A stretch of DNA of 64,000 nucleotides from an uncultured Collinsella sp. (GCA_934630855.1 CAKTWW010000003.1:30590-94589), one strand, 5' to 3'; positions 8,520-18,090 are shown, numbered from the stretch's first letter. The notes: generated by a model not told the origin, from the sequence alone. Program-made: numbers and translations.

Positions 8520-9080
8520 ATGTCCAACAGCGTTCAGCGTATGGCCAAGGCGCGTGAAAATATCAGGAAGCTTGGTTTTTGCATGATGGTCGTTTTCGCT
8601 GGAATGCTCGTCGCTTTTGCCGCGTTGGTTGTTTACGTGATCTGGTATGCGATTGCAAACGTTGCTTCCGTCGATTCTTTCGGTGTCGTGACGCTTTTCG
8701 ACGGCGGGCGCATCGTTATCCCAAGCGGACTGTGCATGGCGCTTGTCGCGGGTGTTTCGCTTGTCGTTTTGTGCGGAATCAGCCGTAACATCTCTCGGGG
8801 CGTCTCGCCCTTTACCAAGGCGCATGTGCGGCTTATCCGTGTTCTTGCACTTGCCTTTGCTGTTAACGCCGTGGTTTCGCTTGTTGGTGCCTATGGATCG
8901 GTCAGTCTCACCATTGGCGGACTGGAGCTTTACATCGTGCCTCATTCCTTCGTTATTGAGATTTGCCAAGGCGCTACCTTTGATGTGGGGTCGTTTATCG
9001 GTGCGGTTGTCTGTTTGTTTATCTCGGCGATCTGGAGTTATGCCTCGCTGCTCCAAGAGCAGTCTGACGAGCTTGTGTAG
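8520..9080 (+). CDS. DUF2975 membrane protein
   Basis: Integral membrane protein of unknown function, 186 residues with four predicted membrane segments (about residues 15-42, 65-85, 100-122 and 150-175). The start at 8520 is supported by GAGGGTGA upstream; a longer frame from 8421 has no such site. It is followed after 8 bp by an Xre-type regulator, the usual partner of DUF2975 proteins in Gram-positive bacteria. It is the first gene of the AT-richer island. Confidence 0.75.
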   Translation: MSNSVQRMAKARENIRKLGFCMMVVFAGMLVAFAALVVYVIWYAIANVASVDSFGVVTLFDGGRIVIPSGLCMALVAGVSLVVLCGISRNISRGVSPFTKAHVRLIRVLALAFAVNAVVSLVGAYGSVSLTIGGLELYIVPHSFVIEICQGATFDVGSFIGAVVCLFISAIWSYASLLQEQSDELV

Positions 9081-9088
9081 GAGGAAAC

Positions 9089-9418
9089 ATGAGCTATCTC
9101 ATCATCGAGCTTGAGACGCAGCTGCTTAAGACCGGAAAGACCAGTGCCGATCTGATCCGGGCCACGGGGCATACCCCGGCTAATATTTCAAAGCTAAGAA
9201 ACGGAAAGATAAAAGCAATTCGCCTTAAGACGCTTCTCGATATCTGTGATGAACTTGATTGTCAACCGGGAGATATTATTCAGCGTGTGAGTGAGAAAGA
9301 GCTTGAGGAGCTTATTGTCGAGCGCGCAAAAAATGTCGTAAAGCAACTGCGGGATGGCGGAGGCAACGAGGTGTCGCTTCCGACATCAGTCTTTGCTGTC
9401 GATTTGAGCGACGAGTAG
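9089..9418 (+). CDS. Xre/Cro-CI family small transcriptional regulator (YozG-like)
   Basis: DNA-binding protein of 109 residues. Residues ~15-65 form a helix-turn-helix (ADLIRATGHTPANISKLRNG then LLDICDELDCQPGDII) of the YozG-like Cro/CI group; the C-terminus is charged and may mediate partner contact. AGGAGG is placed just upstream of the ATG. It is co-transcribed with DUF2975 (8-bp gap). The strong terminator after it separates it from the ABC genes. Targets are unknown; its own promoter or the adjacent transporter promoter are candidates. Confidence 0.82.
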   Translation: MSYLIIELETQLLKTGKTSADLIRATGHTPANISKLRNGKIKAIRLKTLLDICDELDCQPGDIIQRVSEKELEELIVERAKNVVKQLRDGGGNEVSLPTSVFAVDLSDE

Positions 9419-9456
9419 CATAAAGCAAACAACTAAAACGAAGTATCAGAGCGATG

Positions 9457-9486
9457 GAGCCCGTGTCCAACACGGGCTCTATCTTT
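9457..9486 (+). terminator. Terminator after the Xre gene
   Basis: GAGCCCGTG (9457-9465) and CACGGGCTC (9471-9479) with a 5-base loop, followed by TATCTTTT. Confidence 0.85.
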
Positions 9487-9496
9487 TGAGATTGTC

Positions 9497-9525
9497 TTGA
9501 CAAATATAAGTTATCGACAAACAAT
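9497..9525 (+). promoter_or_regulatory. Promoter of the ABC/maturase operon
   Basis: A consensus TTGACA (9497-9502) and AACAAT (9520-9525) are separated by 17 bases, ~40 bp upstream of the first ABC gene and just after the preceding terminator. The five genes from 9564 to 14838 follow with overlaps or short gaps. Confidence 0.6.
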
Positions 9526-9563
9526 AACAGAAAGTAAATACGATAAGAGAAAGGGGGAACGAT

Positions 9564-10289
9564 ATGAGTGCATCAGCGGTAAAGCTATCAAAGGTGTCAA
9601 AGCGCTATGGGAAACGGCGCGTTTTGCATGACGTTTCCTTCGAGGTGCATCGGTCTGAGCTTTGCGCCCTTGTTGGTGCAAACGGAGCGGGCAAAAGCAC
9701 GCTCATTAAAATCGTATTGGGCCTCTGCGAGCCATCGTCGGGGAGCGTGGAACTCTTTGGAGGCAAGTCAAAAAGGGAGCTCAGCCTGATGCGGGCGCGT
9801 GTCGGCTACGTGCCAGATTCCAGCGGAGCATACCAGTCCCTCAGTGCGGCTGAGAATCTTCAAATCCGATGTGCGGAATGGGGGCTTGATGAGAGCCGTG
9901 AGGTTCCTCGCGTTTTGAGTCTGGTTGGACTGGACATCGAAGAGAAAAAGAGCGTGAGCAGTTTTTCTCTGGGAATGAAACGGCGGCTGGATATAGCTAC
10001 GGCTTTGTTGGGTGACACTGACTTGCTTATTTTTGATGAGCCGGCAAATGGGTTGGACCCGCTGGGCATCGAGAGCATATGGGCCCTTATCGGCCAATTG
10101 AATCGAGACCAGGGCAAGACCATGCTCATCTCTAGCCATGATTTGGATGAGTTGGCGTCGGTTGCAACAAGCTGCCTGTTTATTCATGACGGGGAACTGC
10201 TGAAAAAAGAATCGATGGATGTCATAAGGAATGAAGCGTCGTCCCTAAAAGAATATTACAGGCGCTTGATGCAGGAGGTCTCGCTATGA
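9564..10289 (+). CDS. ABC transporter ATP-binding protein (BcrA/LanF-like)
   Basis: Nucleotide-binding subunit of an ABC-2 type transporter, 241 residues. Walker A is GANGAGKST (residues 38-46), the signature is SFSLGMKRRL (~133-142), and Walker B is LLIFDEPANGLD. The SLGM form of the signature and the ~300-residue-or-less size are typical of bacitracin and lantibiotic self-protection transporters. AAGGGGG precedes the ATG. The stop overlaps the start of the first permease (ATGA), and a second permease follows, giving the LanF-E-G order. The substrate is inferred to be a peptide made or imported by this locus. Confidence 0.88.
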   Translation: MSASAVKLSKVSKRYGKRRVLHDVSFEVHRSELCALVGANGAGKSTLIKIVLGLCEPSSGSVELFGGKSKRELSLMRARVGYVPDSSGAYQSLSAAENLQIRCAEWGLDESREVPRVLSLVGLDIEEKKSVSSFSLGMKRRLDIATALLGDTDLLIFDEPANGLDPLGIESIWALIGQLNRDQGKTMLISSHDLDELASVATSCLFIHDGELLKKESMDVIRNEASSLKEYYRRLMQEVSL

Positions 10290-11110
10290 AGCGGGCGATC
10301 CATTCCATAAAGGCAGATTTGATGCGTCTACACAGGATGTTCCCGGCACAGTTTGGTCTTGCGTTTATGTTGGCGTTCGGTCTTCTCTTCGGTGTCTTCC
10401 TAAAAAACGGAGCAACGTTGCTAGTCTTTGGCAATGGTGTTTATGGGGAAGATATTGGTTTCTTCTGGAATGTAATCGATCCTTCTGCGCCTGATGGGAC
10501 CTTTGCGCGCAGCGCTTTTGCCGGTACATCCCTGTTCGTCCCACTTATCGTTTGCCTGGTGCTTTTACAGGAACATGGCTATGAAGAGGGATGCCGAATT
10601 TCTTCAGCAAGAGGTCTCGCCCGCTTTAATGGGGCTCTGGCACATGTACTTTCCTCTGCTTTAATAGTCGGCGCAGCATATAGCGTGCTTTGCCTTCTTC
10701 TGTTTGCGATAGCCTTAATACGTGGAGAGCAAAACTGCACGCACGACATGCTGTCTGTATTTTTTCCTGCGATGATAGTCAACGCCGTACTGGTGATATC
10801 GGTTGCGTTGGAGACGGTAACCATCTATCGGATTACAAACAGCGCCGTATTTAGCGGGGCTGTGGTGATAATTGGATTTGTCATGAGCCTGACGCTCTAC
10901 GGAGCCTACCTTCAGTCGCCCATACTATCCTTGCGATGGATCTTCTTTCTTCCGGGGCCGTACCTTGGAGTCGGATGTGCCCTTGGGTATAGCGATATGG
11001 GCCAGCTGACGCTTCTGGGATATGGCGTGGCAGCCGGCTGCCTATCGGTATTGATTTACGCTCTCGTGAGCTTTCGCGCTGGGGGTGTGCTCAATGGCTT
11101 GTCAGATTAA
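10286..11110 (+). CDS. ABC-2 type permease subunit (LanE-like)
   Basis: Membrane subunit of 274 residues with about six hydrophobic segments, no ATPase motifs. The ATG overlaps the stop of the ATP-binding gene by 4 bases, so translation is coupled. The sequence alone shows only the ABC-2 permease topology; assignment to an immunity-type exporter comes from gene order. Base composition is AT-richer than in the flanking chromosome. Confidence 0.78.
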   Translation: MKRAIHSIKADLMRLHRMFPAQFGLAFMLAFGLLFGVFLKNGATLLVFGNGVYGEDIGFFWNVIDPSAPDGTFARSAFAGTSLFVPLIVCLVLLQEHGYEEGCRISSARGLARFNGALAHVLSSALIVGAAYSVLCLLLFAIALIRGEQNCTHDMLSVFFPAMIVNAVLVISVALETVTIYRITNSAVFSGAVVIIGFVMSLTLYGAYLQSPILSLRWIFFLPGPYLGVGCALGYSDMGQLTLLGYGVAAGCLSVLIYALVSFRAGGVLNGLSD

Positions 11111-11912
11111 AAGACTTCTCCAGTCAGAATTGAAGCATGTGAGCAAATGGGCATACGCCTTAATCCTGGCAATTTATGCGTGCATGGTGGTATTGCAGCT
11201 TAATTCTTTCCCGATGTGGTTCTGTAGCCTCCGTGAGAACAGTTTCTTGGGCTTTTTCCCAGACCCGACGCTTCGGCTATCGGCAGAGGATGTCCTTCTA
11301 TTTGGTAATGCAGAGGTTTTTCGCGGTCTGCTGTTCAACATAGCCCCGTTGGCTCATGCATTGTTCTTTCCGTTCATCGCGGCTTGCATTGTGCCGCGCT
11401 TTGTCAGTTCGGGCTTTATTGAGGAACCGTGGGGGTTGTCGGAGGCTCGGGGAGGGAAGCGTGTGTGCGCTATCGTTGCGCGAGTGGCGCTGTGTTCTTT
11501 CGCCCTTTTGGGCGCGTTTATCCTGTCGAGTGTCGTTTTGTACTGTTTTAACTGCGTAATCGTTTTGGATGCTCAGCAGTATTTCAACCTGAATATTTTT
11601 TGCTGTCGACTTCTTCTGGCGAGTGCCGTTTGCCTTGCATACGTGGTCTCTTGCGTGATTGTTGTTTCCTATTTTGGATCCAGCTTCGGTCCGATTGGCA
11701 TGTTGTTGCTTGTCAACGTCGTAGCGATCTACATACAGCTCGGAGCCTATTCCATGCTTCCGCTCCCGTCCTCGATGCTCATGTGGACTTGTGGTGTGAC
11801 CCCGTTGGGGAATGGCCAATGCTTTTCGATATTAATTGACTGCCTGATAGACGTAGCAAGCGTTTTTGACATCTGCTTTACTGTCGACCGATTTCGGTCG
11901 CGATTTCTTTGA
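11094..11912 (+). CDS. ABC-2 type permease subunit (LanG-like)
   Basis: Second membrane subunit, 272 residues and about six hydrophobic segments. I start it at 11094 (MACQIKRLL), which has GGGGGT 8 bases upstream; an ATG 9 bases earlier lies inside that site. It overlaps the previous permease by 17 bases. Together with that gene and the ATPase it makes a heterodimeric exporter unit. The maturase reading frame begins 21 bp after its stop. Confidence 0.75.
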   Translation: MACQIKRLLQSELKHVSKWAYALILAIYACMVVLQLNSFPMWFCSLRENSFLGFFPDPTLRLSAEDVLLFGNAEVFRGLLFNIAPLAHALFFPFIAACIVPRFVSSGFIEEPWGLSEARGGKRVCAIVARVALCSFALLGAFILSSVVLYCFNCVIVLDAQQYFNLNIFCCRLLLASAVCLAYVVSCVIVVSYFGSSFGPIGMLLLVNVVAIYIQLGAYSMLPLPSSMLMWTCGVTPLGNGQCFSILIDCLIDVASVFDICFTVDRFRSRFL

Positions 11913-11933
11913 ATGTTTGCGAGGGATAACCAT

Positions 11934-11984
11934 ATGAAGCTGTCTTAATACAACCTGATTGAAAACCACGGCGAAAGAACGCTG
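11934..11984 (+). other. Lost 17-codon N-terminus of the maturase, interrupted by TAA at codon 5
   Basis: A strong GAGGGA site (11921-11926) sits 7 bases before an ATG at 11934. The frame reads MKLS, then TAA (11946-11948), then YNLIENHGERTL, and runs directly in frame into the maturase at 11985. MKLSxYN at the N-terminus, with a basic residue at x, is a pattern I recall for this type of SPASM peptide maturase. The stop therefore looks like a single AAA-to-TAA change at codon 5. Confidence 0.75.
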
Positions 11985-13226
11985 ATGATGAACGCGAAGA
12001 CTGGCGCGATCCTTTCGTTGGATAAACGGCATGCAGAAAGAATGCGCCGCATGGTATCGGAAGGCGAATGGGAGCCAGGGGAATTGCGTGATGCGTTGCT
12101 CCAAGGAGGGATGCTGCTAGAAGACGGCCGTAACGAAAAGGAGGAAATGAGGGCAATAAGCCGTCTCGCCCGGTTTTCTGACCGTTCTCTCGGCTTAACG
12201 ATAGCTCCGACGCTGGAGTGCAACTTCTGTTGTCCGTACTGTTATGAAAAAGGACAACATAAAACGAAAATGACGCCGGAGGTCGAAGACCAGCTTGTCT
12301 CATTCGTGAAGGAGCGCTCACGGGGGCTGAACGAGCTAGAGATTGGTTGGTATGGTGGAGAACCGTTGTTGCAAGTGGATAGAATTCAGCGGCTCACAGA
12401 GCGCATAAAGGGGGTCCTTAACCCGGAGTGTTCCTATTCGGCATCTATCGTAACAAATGGATATCTCCTGACGCCGGAAGTGGCCGCGACTCTCGCTGCT
12501 TGTGACGTCAAGATGGCTCAGATAACCTTGGACGGGTCTCGAAGGGACCATGATTCTCGGCGGATCTTGCGGAACGGACAGCCAACGTACGATACGATTC
12601 TGGACAATGTTTCTAAAGCCGCCCATCTGTTAGATATTTCTATCAGGTGCAATGTTGATATCCACAACATTGTTGGCGCTGTCGATTTGCTGGATGCACT
12701 CGAAGAAAAGGGCCTCAAGAACAAGGTGGGATTCTACCTGGCGCCTGTCGACAATATTAACGATACATGCCCAAGCGACAGTAGCTGTTTTTCGATGGAG
12801 GCATTTTCTCAAGAAGAGTTGGACTTCTATAGTCATGCTGTTGACAGAGGGTTCTACGTTGACCTGACGGTACGCTTTAATCCGGCTATATGTGGCGCCG
12901 TTTGTGCAAGGTCGTTTGTTGTGGATCCAGAGGGCTACCTTTATAAATGTTGGGATGAAATCGGGATGCGTGAACGCTCCGTCGGCACACTTGCCGATGG
13001 GCCGAGGATGAAAGCTCAGATTGCCCAATGGCTAAACTATGAGCCGAGCGACCATGAGTGTGAAGAGTGTTTTGCCTACCCTTCATGCATGGGAGGCTGC
13101 CCCAATCACGCTCTTCATGGAGGGTCAAAATGGTGTGCATCTCAAAGGTATCAAGTGCGCCAACGAATGCTTTTGACCGAGAAGGCTCAGCGGTTGCTTT
13201 CGGAACCGGATTCATCTCATGTTTAG
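11985..13226 (+). CDS. Radical SAM/SPASM peptide maturase (N-terminus interrupted by a stop)
   Basis: Radical SAM enzyme of the kind that modifies ribosomally made peptides, for example by thioether or carbon crosslinks. The catalytic cluster motif C-x3-C-x2-C is Cys79, Cys83 and Cys86 (in CNFCCPYC), preceded by LTIAPTLE and followed by the GGEPLL SAM motif. The C-terminal SPASM region has CGAVC, YKCWDE and CEECFAYPSCMGGC for auxiliary clusters. The ATG at 11985 has no good ribosome-binding site; the natural start at 11934 is cut off by a TAA at codon 5. The protein may therefore be made only by re-initiation, or be inactive. No precursor peptide gene is visible nearby. The stop overlaps the exporter start by 8 bases. 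Confidence 0.85.
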   Translation: MMNAKTGAILSLDKRHAERMRRMVSEGEWEPGELRDALLQGGMLLEDGRNEKEEMRAISRLARFSDRSLGLTIAPTLECNFCCPYCYEKGQHKTKMTPEVEDQLVSFVKERSRGLNELEIGWYGGEPLLQVDRIQRLTERIKGVLNPECSYSASIVTNGYLLTPEVAATLAACDVKMAQITLDGSRRDHDSRRILRNGQPTYDTILDNVSKAAHLLDISIRCNVDIHNIVGAVDLLDALEEKGLKNKVGFYLAPVDNINDTCPSDSSCFSMEAFSQEELDFYSHAVDRGFYVDLTVRFNPAICGAVCARSFVVDPEGYLYKCWDEIGMRERSVGTLADGPRMKAQIAQWLNYEPSDHECEECFAYPSCMGGCPNHALHGGSKWCASQRYQVRQRMLLTEKAQRLLSEPDSSHV

Positions 13227-14838
13227 TCTCTGCGCAAAAACAATAATCAAGAATCCAAAATATATAACCTATCTCCTATTGTGCCTGCTCTCGATTATGG
13301 TCGGTCTTGCAATTCCTTTTTTGACGGGACAGCTAGTCAACAACTTTGTCGGCGTCGCGCAAGACGGGGAAAACGCAATTGCCATCGGCGCTGAGATAGC
13401 AGTGCTGGGTATTGTGCGAGCTGGTTTGAATTGCGTAAGCGAGCTGGTCTATATCGACCTGCAGACACATGCGGGCTTTTCATTGAACGAAGAGGTGATA
13501 AGTCACGTACAAAGGCTACCTCGGGCCTTCTTTTCAAATTTTGATGCCTCGTACTACAACCAACAGATTAATCATGACGCCAACGATTTGGTGATATTTG
13601 TTATAAACGCAAGTGTCCAAAGCGTGAACAATATAGTGACGTTGCTTGTGGTGTTTGGTGTCCTGGCGACCATAAACGGGCACCTGGCAATGCTGTGCAT
13701 GGTTCTTGGCATAATAAGTGGCGCGGTATATTCGCTTTTCAAAAAGCGTTTATTCACAAGAAGTTTTGAGGCTCAAGAGCAGGAGGCTCGATTCTTTTCC
13801 GATCTAGAAGCGCAGCTTAGCAACGCACAATTTATCCGCAGGCATGTTTTATTCAATGTTTTCAAGCAAAGGCTCGAGCGCTCTTTTGCAGAGTTATATC
13901 GTTGCGTTTACCAGAACCAACAAACAAATGCGACCTTTGCGTTTGCCAACGCCGTTGTTACGTCTTTGGCGCAGGGTGGAATCTTGATTCTGGGCGCAAA
14001 GGAAGTTCTCGACGGTAATTTGCTGCCTGGCTATCTTATGACGGCGCTGAGCTACTACTCCTATTATTCTTCGGCCATTGAATTCTTCCTTGCACTGGGC
14101 AAGGACTATCAGACGTCAAAGGTGTCTTACGAGCGTTTGCGGCGCTTGCTGGATATGCCCGAGGACTCAAACGGTACCGTTATCCTCGATGATGTTTACG
14201 AGGTGAACTGTTTCGAGCTGGCATATAGCTATCCGGGGTCCGTAAAAACCGCATTCAGAGAGATTCAGGCTTCTTTAGAAAAAGGAAAGATATACGGAAT
14301 CGTTGGGCCGAACGGTTCTGGTAAGAGCACACTGTTGGATGTGATAAGCGGGTGCGACCTAGAAAACTGCAAGGGTGTTATTTGGATTAACAACAAGCCT
14401 CTGAGCTCTCTGGACCGCTATGCACTGCGGAAACGAAATATTGGGATTACGGAGCAGGAGCTGCCTCTGACCGAGGGGTCAATACGGGACAATTTAACTC
14501 TTTGCTGCGGAAGCGCTGAAGAGCGTGACCTTGAGAGCCTCATCGAGAGAATGGGGCTTAAAAAGATGGTCGATTTAAGTGGCGGACTTGATGCCAAGCT
14601 GGACGATAAGCAGAACAACATTTCAGGAGGGGAGAAACAGAAGATAGCGATTATTCGCCAGCTGTTGAAAACCCCGGACATGATGATGTTTGATGAGCCG
14701 ACATCTGCGCTTGACAGCCAAAGCAAGCAGGCGTTTATCGAAATCCTTAAGGAAAGAAAGCGTCGACACATCACAGTCATCGCTACGCATGACCCTGTGC
14801 TTATCTCTGCATGTGATGAAGTGATTGAAATTTCCTGA
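13219..14838 (+). CDS. ABC exporter, fused membrane and ATPase domains
   Basis: Exporter half-transporter of 539 residues. Residues ~1-300 form a type I ABC membrane domain with about six helices; ~335-539 is the ATPase with GPNGSGKST (~365), signature ISGGEKQK (~467) and Walker B MMMFDEPTSALD. There is no N-terminal C39 peptidase, so it would export a peptide without cleaving a leader. It overlaps the maturase gene by 8 bases and is probably the export step of the same pathway. The gene is among the most AT-rich in the window. Confidence 0.87.
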   Translation: MFSLCAKTIIKNPKYITYLLLCLLSIMVGLAIPFLTGQLVNNFVGVAQDGENAIAIGAEIAVLGIVRAGLNCVSELVYIDLQTHAGFSLNEEVISHVQRLPRAFFSNFDASYYNQQINHDANDLVIFVINASVQSVNNIVTLLVVFGVLATINGHLAMLCMVLGIISGAVYSLFKKRLFTRSFEAQEQEARFFSDLEAQLSNAQFIRRHVLFNVFKQRLERSFAELYRCVYQNQQTNATFAFANAVVTSLAQGGILILGAKEVLDGNLLPGYLMTALSYYSYYSSAIEFFLALGKDYQTSKVSYERLRRLLDMPEDSNGTVILDDVYEVNCFELAYSYPGSVKTAFREIQASLEKGKIYGIVGPNGSGKSTLLDVISGCDLENCKGVIWINNKPLSSLDRYALRKRNIGITEQELPLTEGSIRDNLTLCCGSAEERDLESLIERMGLKKMVDLSGGLDAKLDDKQNNISGGEKQKIAIIRQLLKTPDMMMFDEPTSALDSQSKQAFIEILKERKRRHITVIATHDPVLISACDEVIEIS

Positions 14839-14868
14839 TGGGGCATTGGATCGAGCATACCAAATATC

Positions 14869-14902
14869 GGGGGGCGGGCACCGTGGCTGGTGTCCGCCCC
14901 CC
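14869..14902. terminator. Strong GC hairpin at the right end of the island
   Basis: GGGGGGCGGGCACC (14869-14882) and GGTGTCCGCCCCCC (14889-14902) with a 6-base loop, one mismatch. It lies between convergent genes and may stop transcription from both sides, though neither side has a long T-run. Confidence 0.65.
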
Positions 14903-14937
14903 TGGCTTGGGAGGCTTTAACCTGAGTGGTTTGCGAG

Positions 14938-15747
14938 CTAACGGGCTTGCTTAACCTGAGCCGCTGCCTCGACAAACGACTTCCACAGGTTAAAGTCGGT
15001 CTCGAGCGTCTGCCAGGTGTACTCGGGGTGCCATTGCACACCCAGGCAGAAGGGCTGGCCCTCGACCTCGATGCACTCGGGCACGCCGTCGGTTGCCTGG
15101 GCGACCAGGCGCGTATGCTTGCCGAGACGATCGACACAGCAGTGGTGCGCCGAGTTGGTCTGGATGAGCCTGTGCCCGCCGAGCGCGCGCTCCAGCAGCG
15201 AGCCGGGCACGACCTCAACGGGATGCACGGGGTCGTTGAGCACGTGAGTGTGGCGCCACTGCGTGCGACCCTCGCGCGCGCCCAAGCTGGGTACGTCCAT
15301 GCATAGGGTGCCGCCGGTGGCCACGTTTAACAGCTGTGTGCCACGGCAGGTGGTAAAGAGCGGCTTTTTGGCGCGGAGCACCTCGTTGACCAGCTTAAAC
15401 TCAAAACGATCGCGGATCTCGCAGCACAGTGTGGGGTCGTAGGGGCGCTCGTCGCCCCAACGCTTGGGGTTGACGTCGGGGCCGCCAGGGATGGCGACGC
15501 CGTCGGCGATGTCGACATAATGGCGGATGACCTCGATGTCCTCGGTGATGGACATCTGCAGCGGCAGTCCGCCGGCGGCAAGGATGGCGTCGACAAAGAC
15601 GCTGGCGATCTCCTCGTTGGGGGAAAGCGTCTCGCTCAAAAACGGCTTCGCTTCTTCCCAGCGCGGCGCGACGAGGATCAGCGGGCGGTCGTCGGGGGCG
15701 ACGTCGACGTGCGGGGTGTATGAGGATGAGGTGCGGGTTCCGATCAT
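14938..15747 (-). CDS. Class I glutamine amidotransferase-like hydrolase, C26 family (PuuD-like)
   Basis: Predicted gamma-glutamyl hydrolase of 269 residues, as in gamma-glutamyl-GABA breakdown. The catalytic Cys is in FTTCRGTQLLN and the catalytic His in VQWHPEY, with AIPGGPDVNP typical of the C26 group. The start at 15747 (MIGTRTS) avoids overlap with the ABC ATPase gene; a longer frame would read through that gene. It is the last gene of the uptake operon, 52 bp after the ATPase, suggesting that the imported solute is a gamma-glutamyl compound or amino acid that it processes. Confidence 0.85.
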   Translation of the reverse strand: MIGTRTSSSYTPHVDVAPDDRPLILVAPRWEEAKPFLSETLSPNEEIASVFVDAILAAGGLPLQMSITEDIEVIRHYVDIADGVAIPGGPDVNPKRWGDERPYDPTLCCEIRDRFEFKLVNEVLRAKKPLFTTCRGTQLLNVATGGTLCMDVPSLGAREGRTQWRHTHVLNDPVHPVEVVPGSLLERALGGHRLIQTNSAHHCCVDRLGKHTRLVAQATDGVPECIEVEGQPFCLGVQWHPEYTWQTLETDFNLWKSFVEAAAQVKQAR

Positions 15748-15799
15748 AGGGGTGGCTTTCGAATTCGGATTGACATGGCAGGCGGGCGTGGTTACTGGG

Positions 15800-16564
<765 letters not shown>

Positions 16565-16600
16565 GATGCTCGGCTCCTTATGCCTTAAAAACGTGGGTAC

Positions 16601-17434
16601 TTAGCGAATGATGGTTGCGCCGGTCTTGTGCGAAACGTAGATGGCGGCCTTGTTGATGGCGACGTTGATGAGGATGTAGATGACCGCAATCACCAGGTAG
16701 ACCGATACAAGCGCATCGTAGTTGGTGATAAGCACGCGGGCGTTCTGCATCAGGTCGGGGTAGCTCACCACATAGGCGACGGTGGTGTCCTTAACCACGA
16801 CCACAAGCTGCGAAATCAACGATGGGATGATAAACCGAATCGCCTGGGGCAGCACGATTTTAAAGGTGATTTTAGCCTTGGAGAGGCCGAGCGCCTGAGC
16901 CGCCTCGACCTGACCGCGCGGCACGGCATTGACGCCGGCGCGGAAGATCTCGGCCAGCACACCGGCTGCGGCGAGTGCGACGGGCAGTGTGAGCATCCAA
17001 AACGACGGCAGCGAGATCTTGTACTGGGGCAGCACCAAAAAGAAGAAATAGATGAACAGCAGGCTTGGCACGCCGCGGAAGAAGTCGGTGAGCACACGGC
17101 AGACCAGCTGCAGCGGCTTGATATCGCTCGTGCGGCCGAGCATGAGGGCGAGGCCCAGAACCAGTGCGATGGCGCCGGCGGTGAGCGCGACCTTAACGGT
17201 GCCCTCAAAGCCTGCGAGTAAGAACTTCCAGGTGGTGAGGTGCGTAAAGAAGTACCAGTAGTGGACCGAGAGCTGACCGGTCACATAAAAACGCTGTAGC
17301 ACGAGGACGACGAGTGCGGCTACAGCAACGAGCGAGATGGCGGTGCCGATACGAATCTTGGCGCGCATCTTGGGGCCGGGGGCCTCGTAGAGCGCATCGC
17401 GCATGGTAAGCGCGGGGGAGGAGTGCTTACTCAT
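16601..17434 (-). CDS. Amino acid ABC transporter permease (HisM/GlnP type)
   Basis: Membrane subunit of 277 residues with an N-terminal cytoplasmic tail and about five or six helices. The EAA-type cytoplasmic loop that docks the ATPase is seen as VEAAQALGLSKAKIT with a following VLPQAIR. Its ATG overlaps the stop of the upstream permease by 4 bases. The two permeases would form a heterodimer in the membrane. Confidence 0.9.
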   Translation of the reverse strand: MSKHSSPALTMRDALYEAPGPKMRAKIRIGTAISLVAVAALVVLVLQRFYVTGQLSVHYWYFFTHLTTWKFLLAGFEGTVKVALTAGAIALVLGLALMLGRTSDIKPLQLVCRVLTDFFRGVPSLLFIYFFFLVLPQYKISLPSFWMLTLPVALAAAGVLAEIFRAGVNAVPRGQVEAAQALGLSKAKITFKIVLPQAIRFIIPSLISQLVVVVKDTTVAYVVSYPDLMQNARVLITNYDALVSVYLVIAVIYILINVAINKAAIYVSHKTGATIIR

Positions 17435-18090
17435 CGGAGGATCCTCACCTTCTTATCGATGTAGTTGCCAATGTGGCTTACCACAAAAGCCGTGCCCAGA
17501 TAGCCGAGGGCCGAGATAAAGAACGCGGCGACACCACCGAGCGAGCGCGTGTTGATGTAGCTTACCACGCCGGTGAGTTCCTGCGGCTGCAACGGCACCT
17601 GGCTACCCAGGGCGGTGGTGAGCATGACGGCGATAAAGAGGTTGGTCATGGGCAGCACACTCGAGCGCAGCGCCTGCGGAATCACGATCTTGGCGAGGAT
17701 GCGGTTGAAGTTCATGCCGAGCGAGCGGGCAGCCTCGACCTGGCCCACGCCCACGGTGTTGATGCCGCTCATAAAGTTCTCGGATCCAAAGGCCGATCCC
17801 AGTAGCACCGTGGCGACGATGACGCAGGTGCGGTAGGGCAGCACGATCTTGAGCGGCGGCAGCGCGTAGACGACGATGATGAGCAACGCGATGCCGGGGA
17901 TGTTACGGAAGACCTGGACATACAGGTCGCCAAAGACGCGCAGCGGCTTGAGCGGCGACACGCGCATCACGGTGACGGCGACCGCTAGCACCATGGCGAT
18001 GGCAAACGACTCAAGCGTCATGCCCCAGGTTGCGAACAGCGCGTCGATATAGTTCTGGCCATAGAGCGACCAGAGCTCGGAGAGACTCAT
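17431..18090 (-). CDS. Amino acid ABC transporter permease
   Basis: Partner permease of 219 residues with about five helices and a docking loop VEAARSLGMNFNRIL followed by VIPQALR. It is shorter than its partner because it lacks the N-terminal extension. It is encoded first of the two, 140 bp after the solute-binding protein, with a GC hairpin in that gap. Confidence 0.9.
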   Translation of the reverse strand: MSLSELWSLYGQNYIDALFATWGMTLESFAIAMVLAVAVTVMRVSPLKPLRVFGDLYVQVFRNIPGIALLIIVVYALPPLKIVLPYRTCVIVATVLLGSAFGSENFMSGINTVGVGQVEAARSLGMNFNRILAKIVIPQALRSSVLPMTNLFIAVMLTTALGSQVPLQPQELTGVVSYINTRSLGGVAAFFISALGYLGTAFVVSHIGNYIDKKVRILR

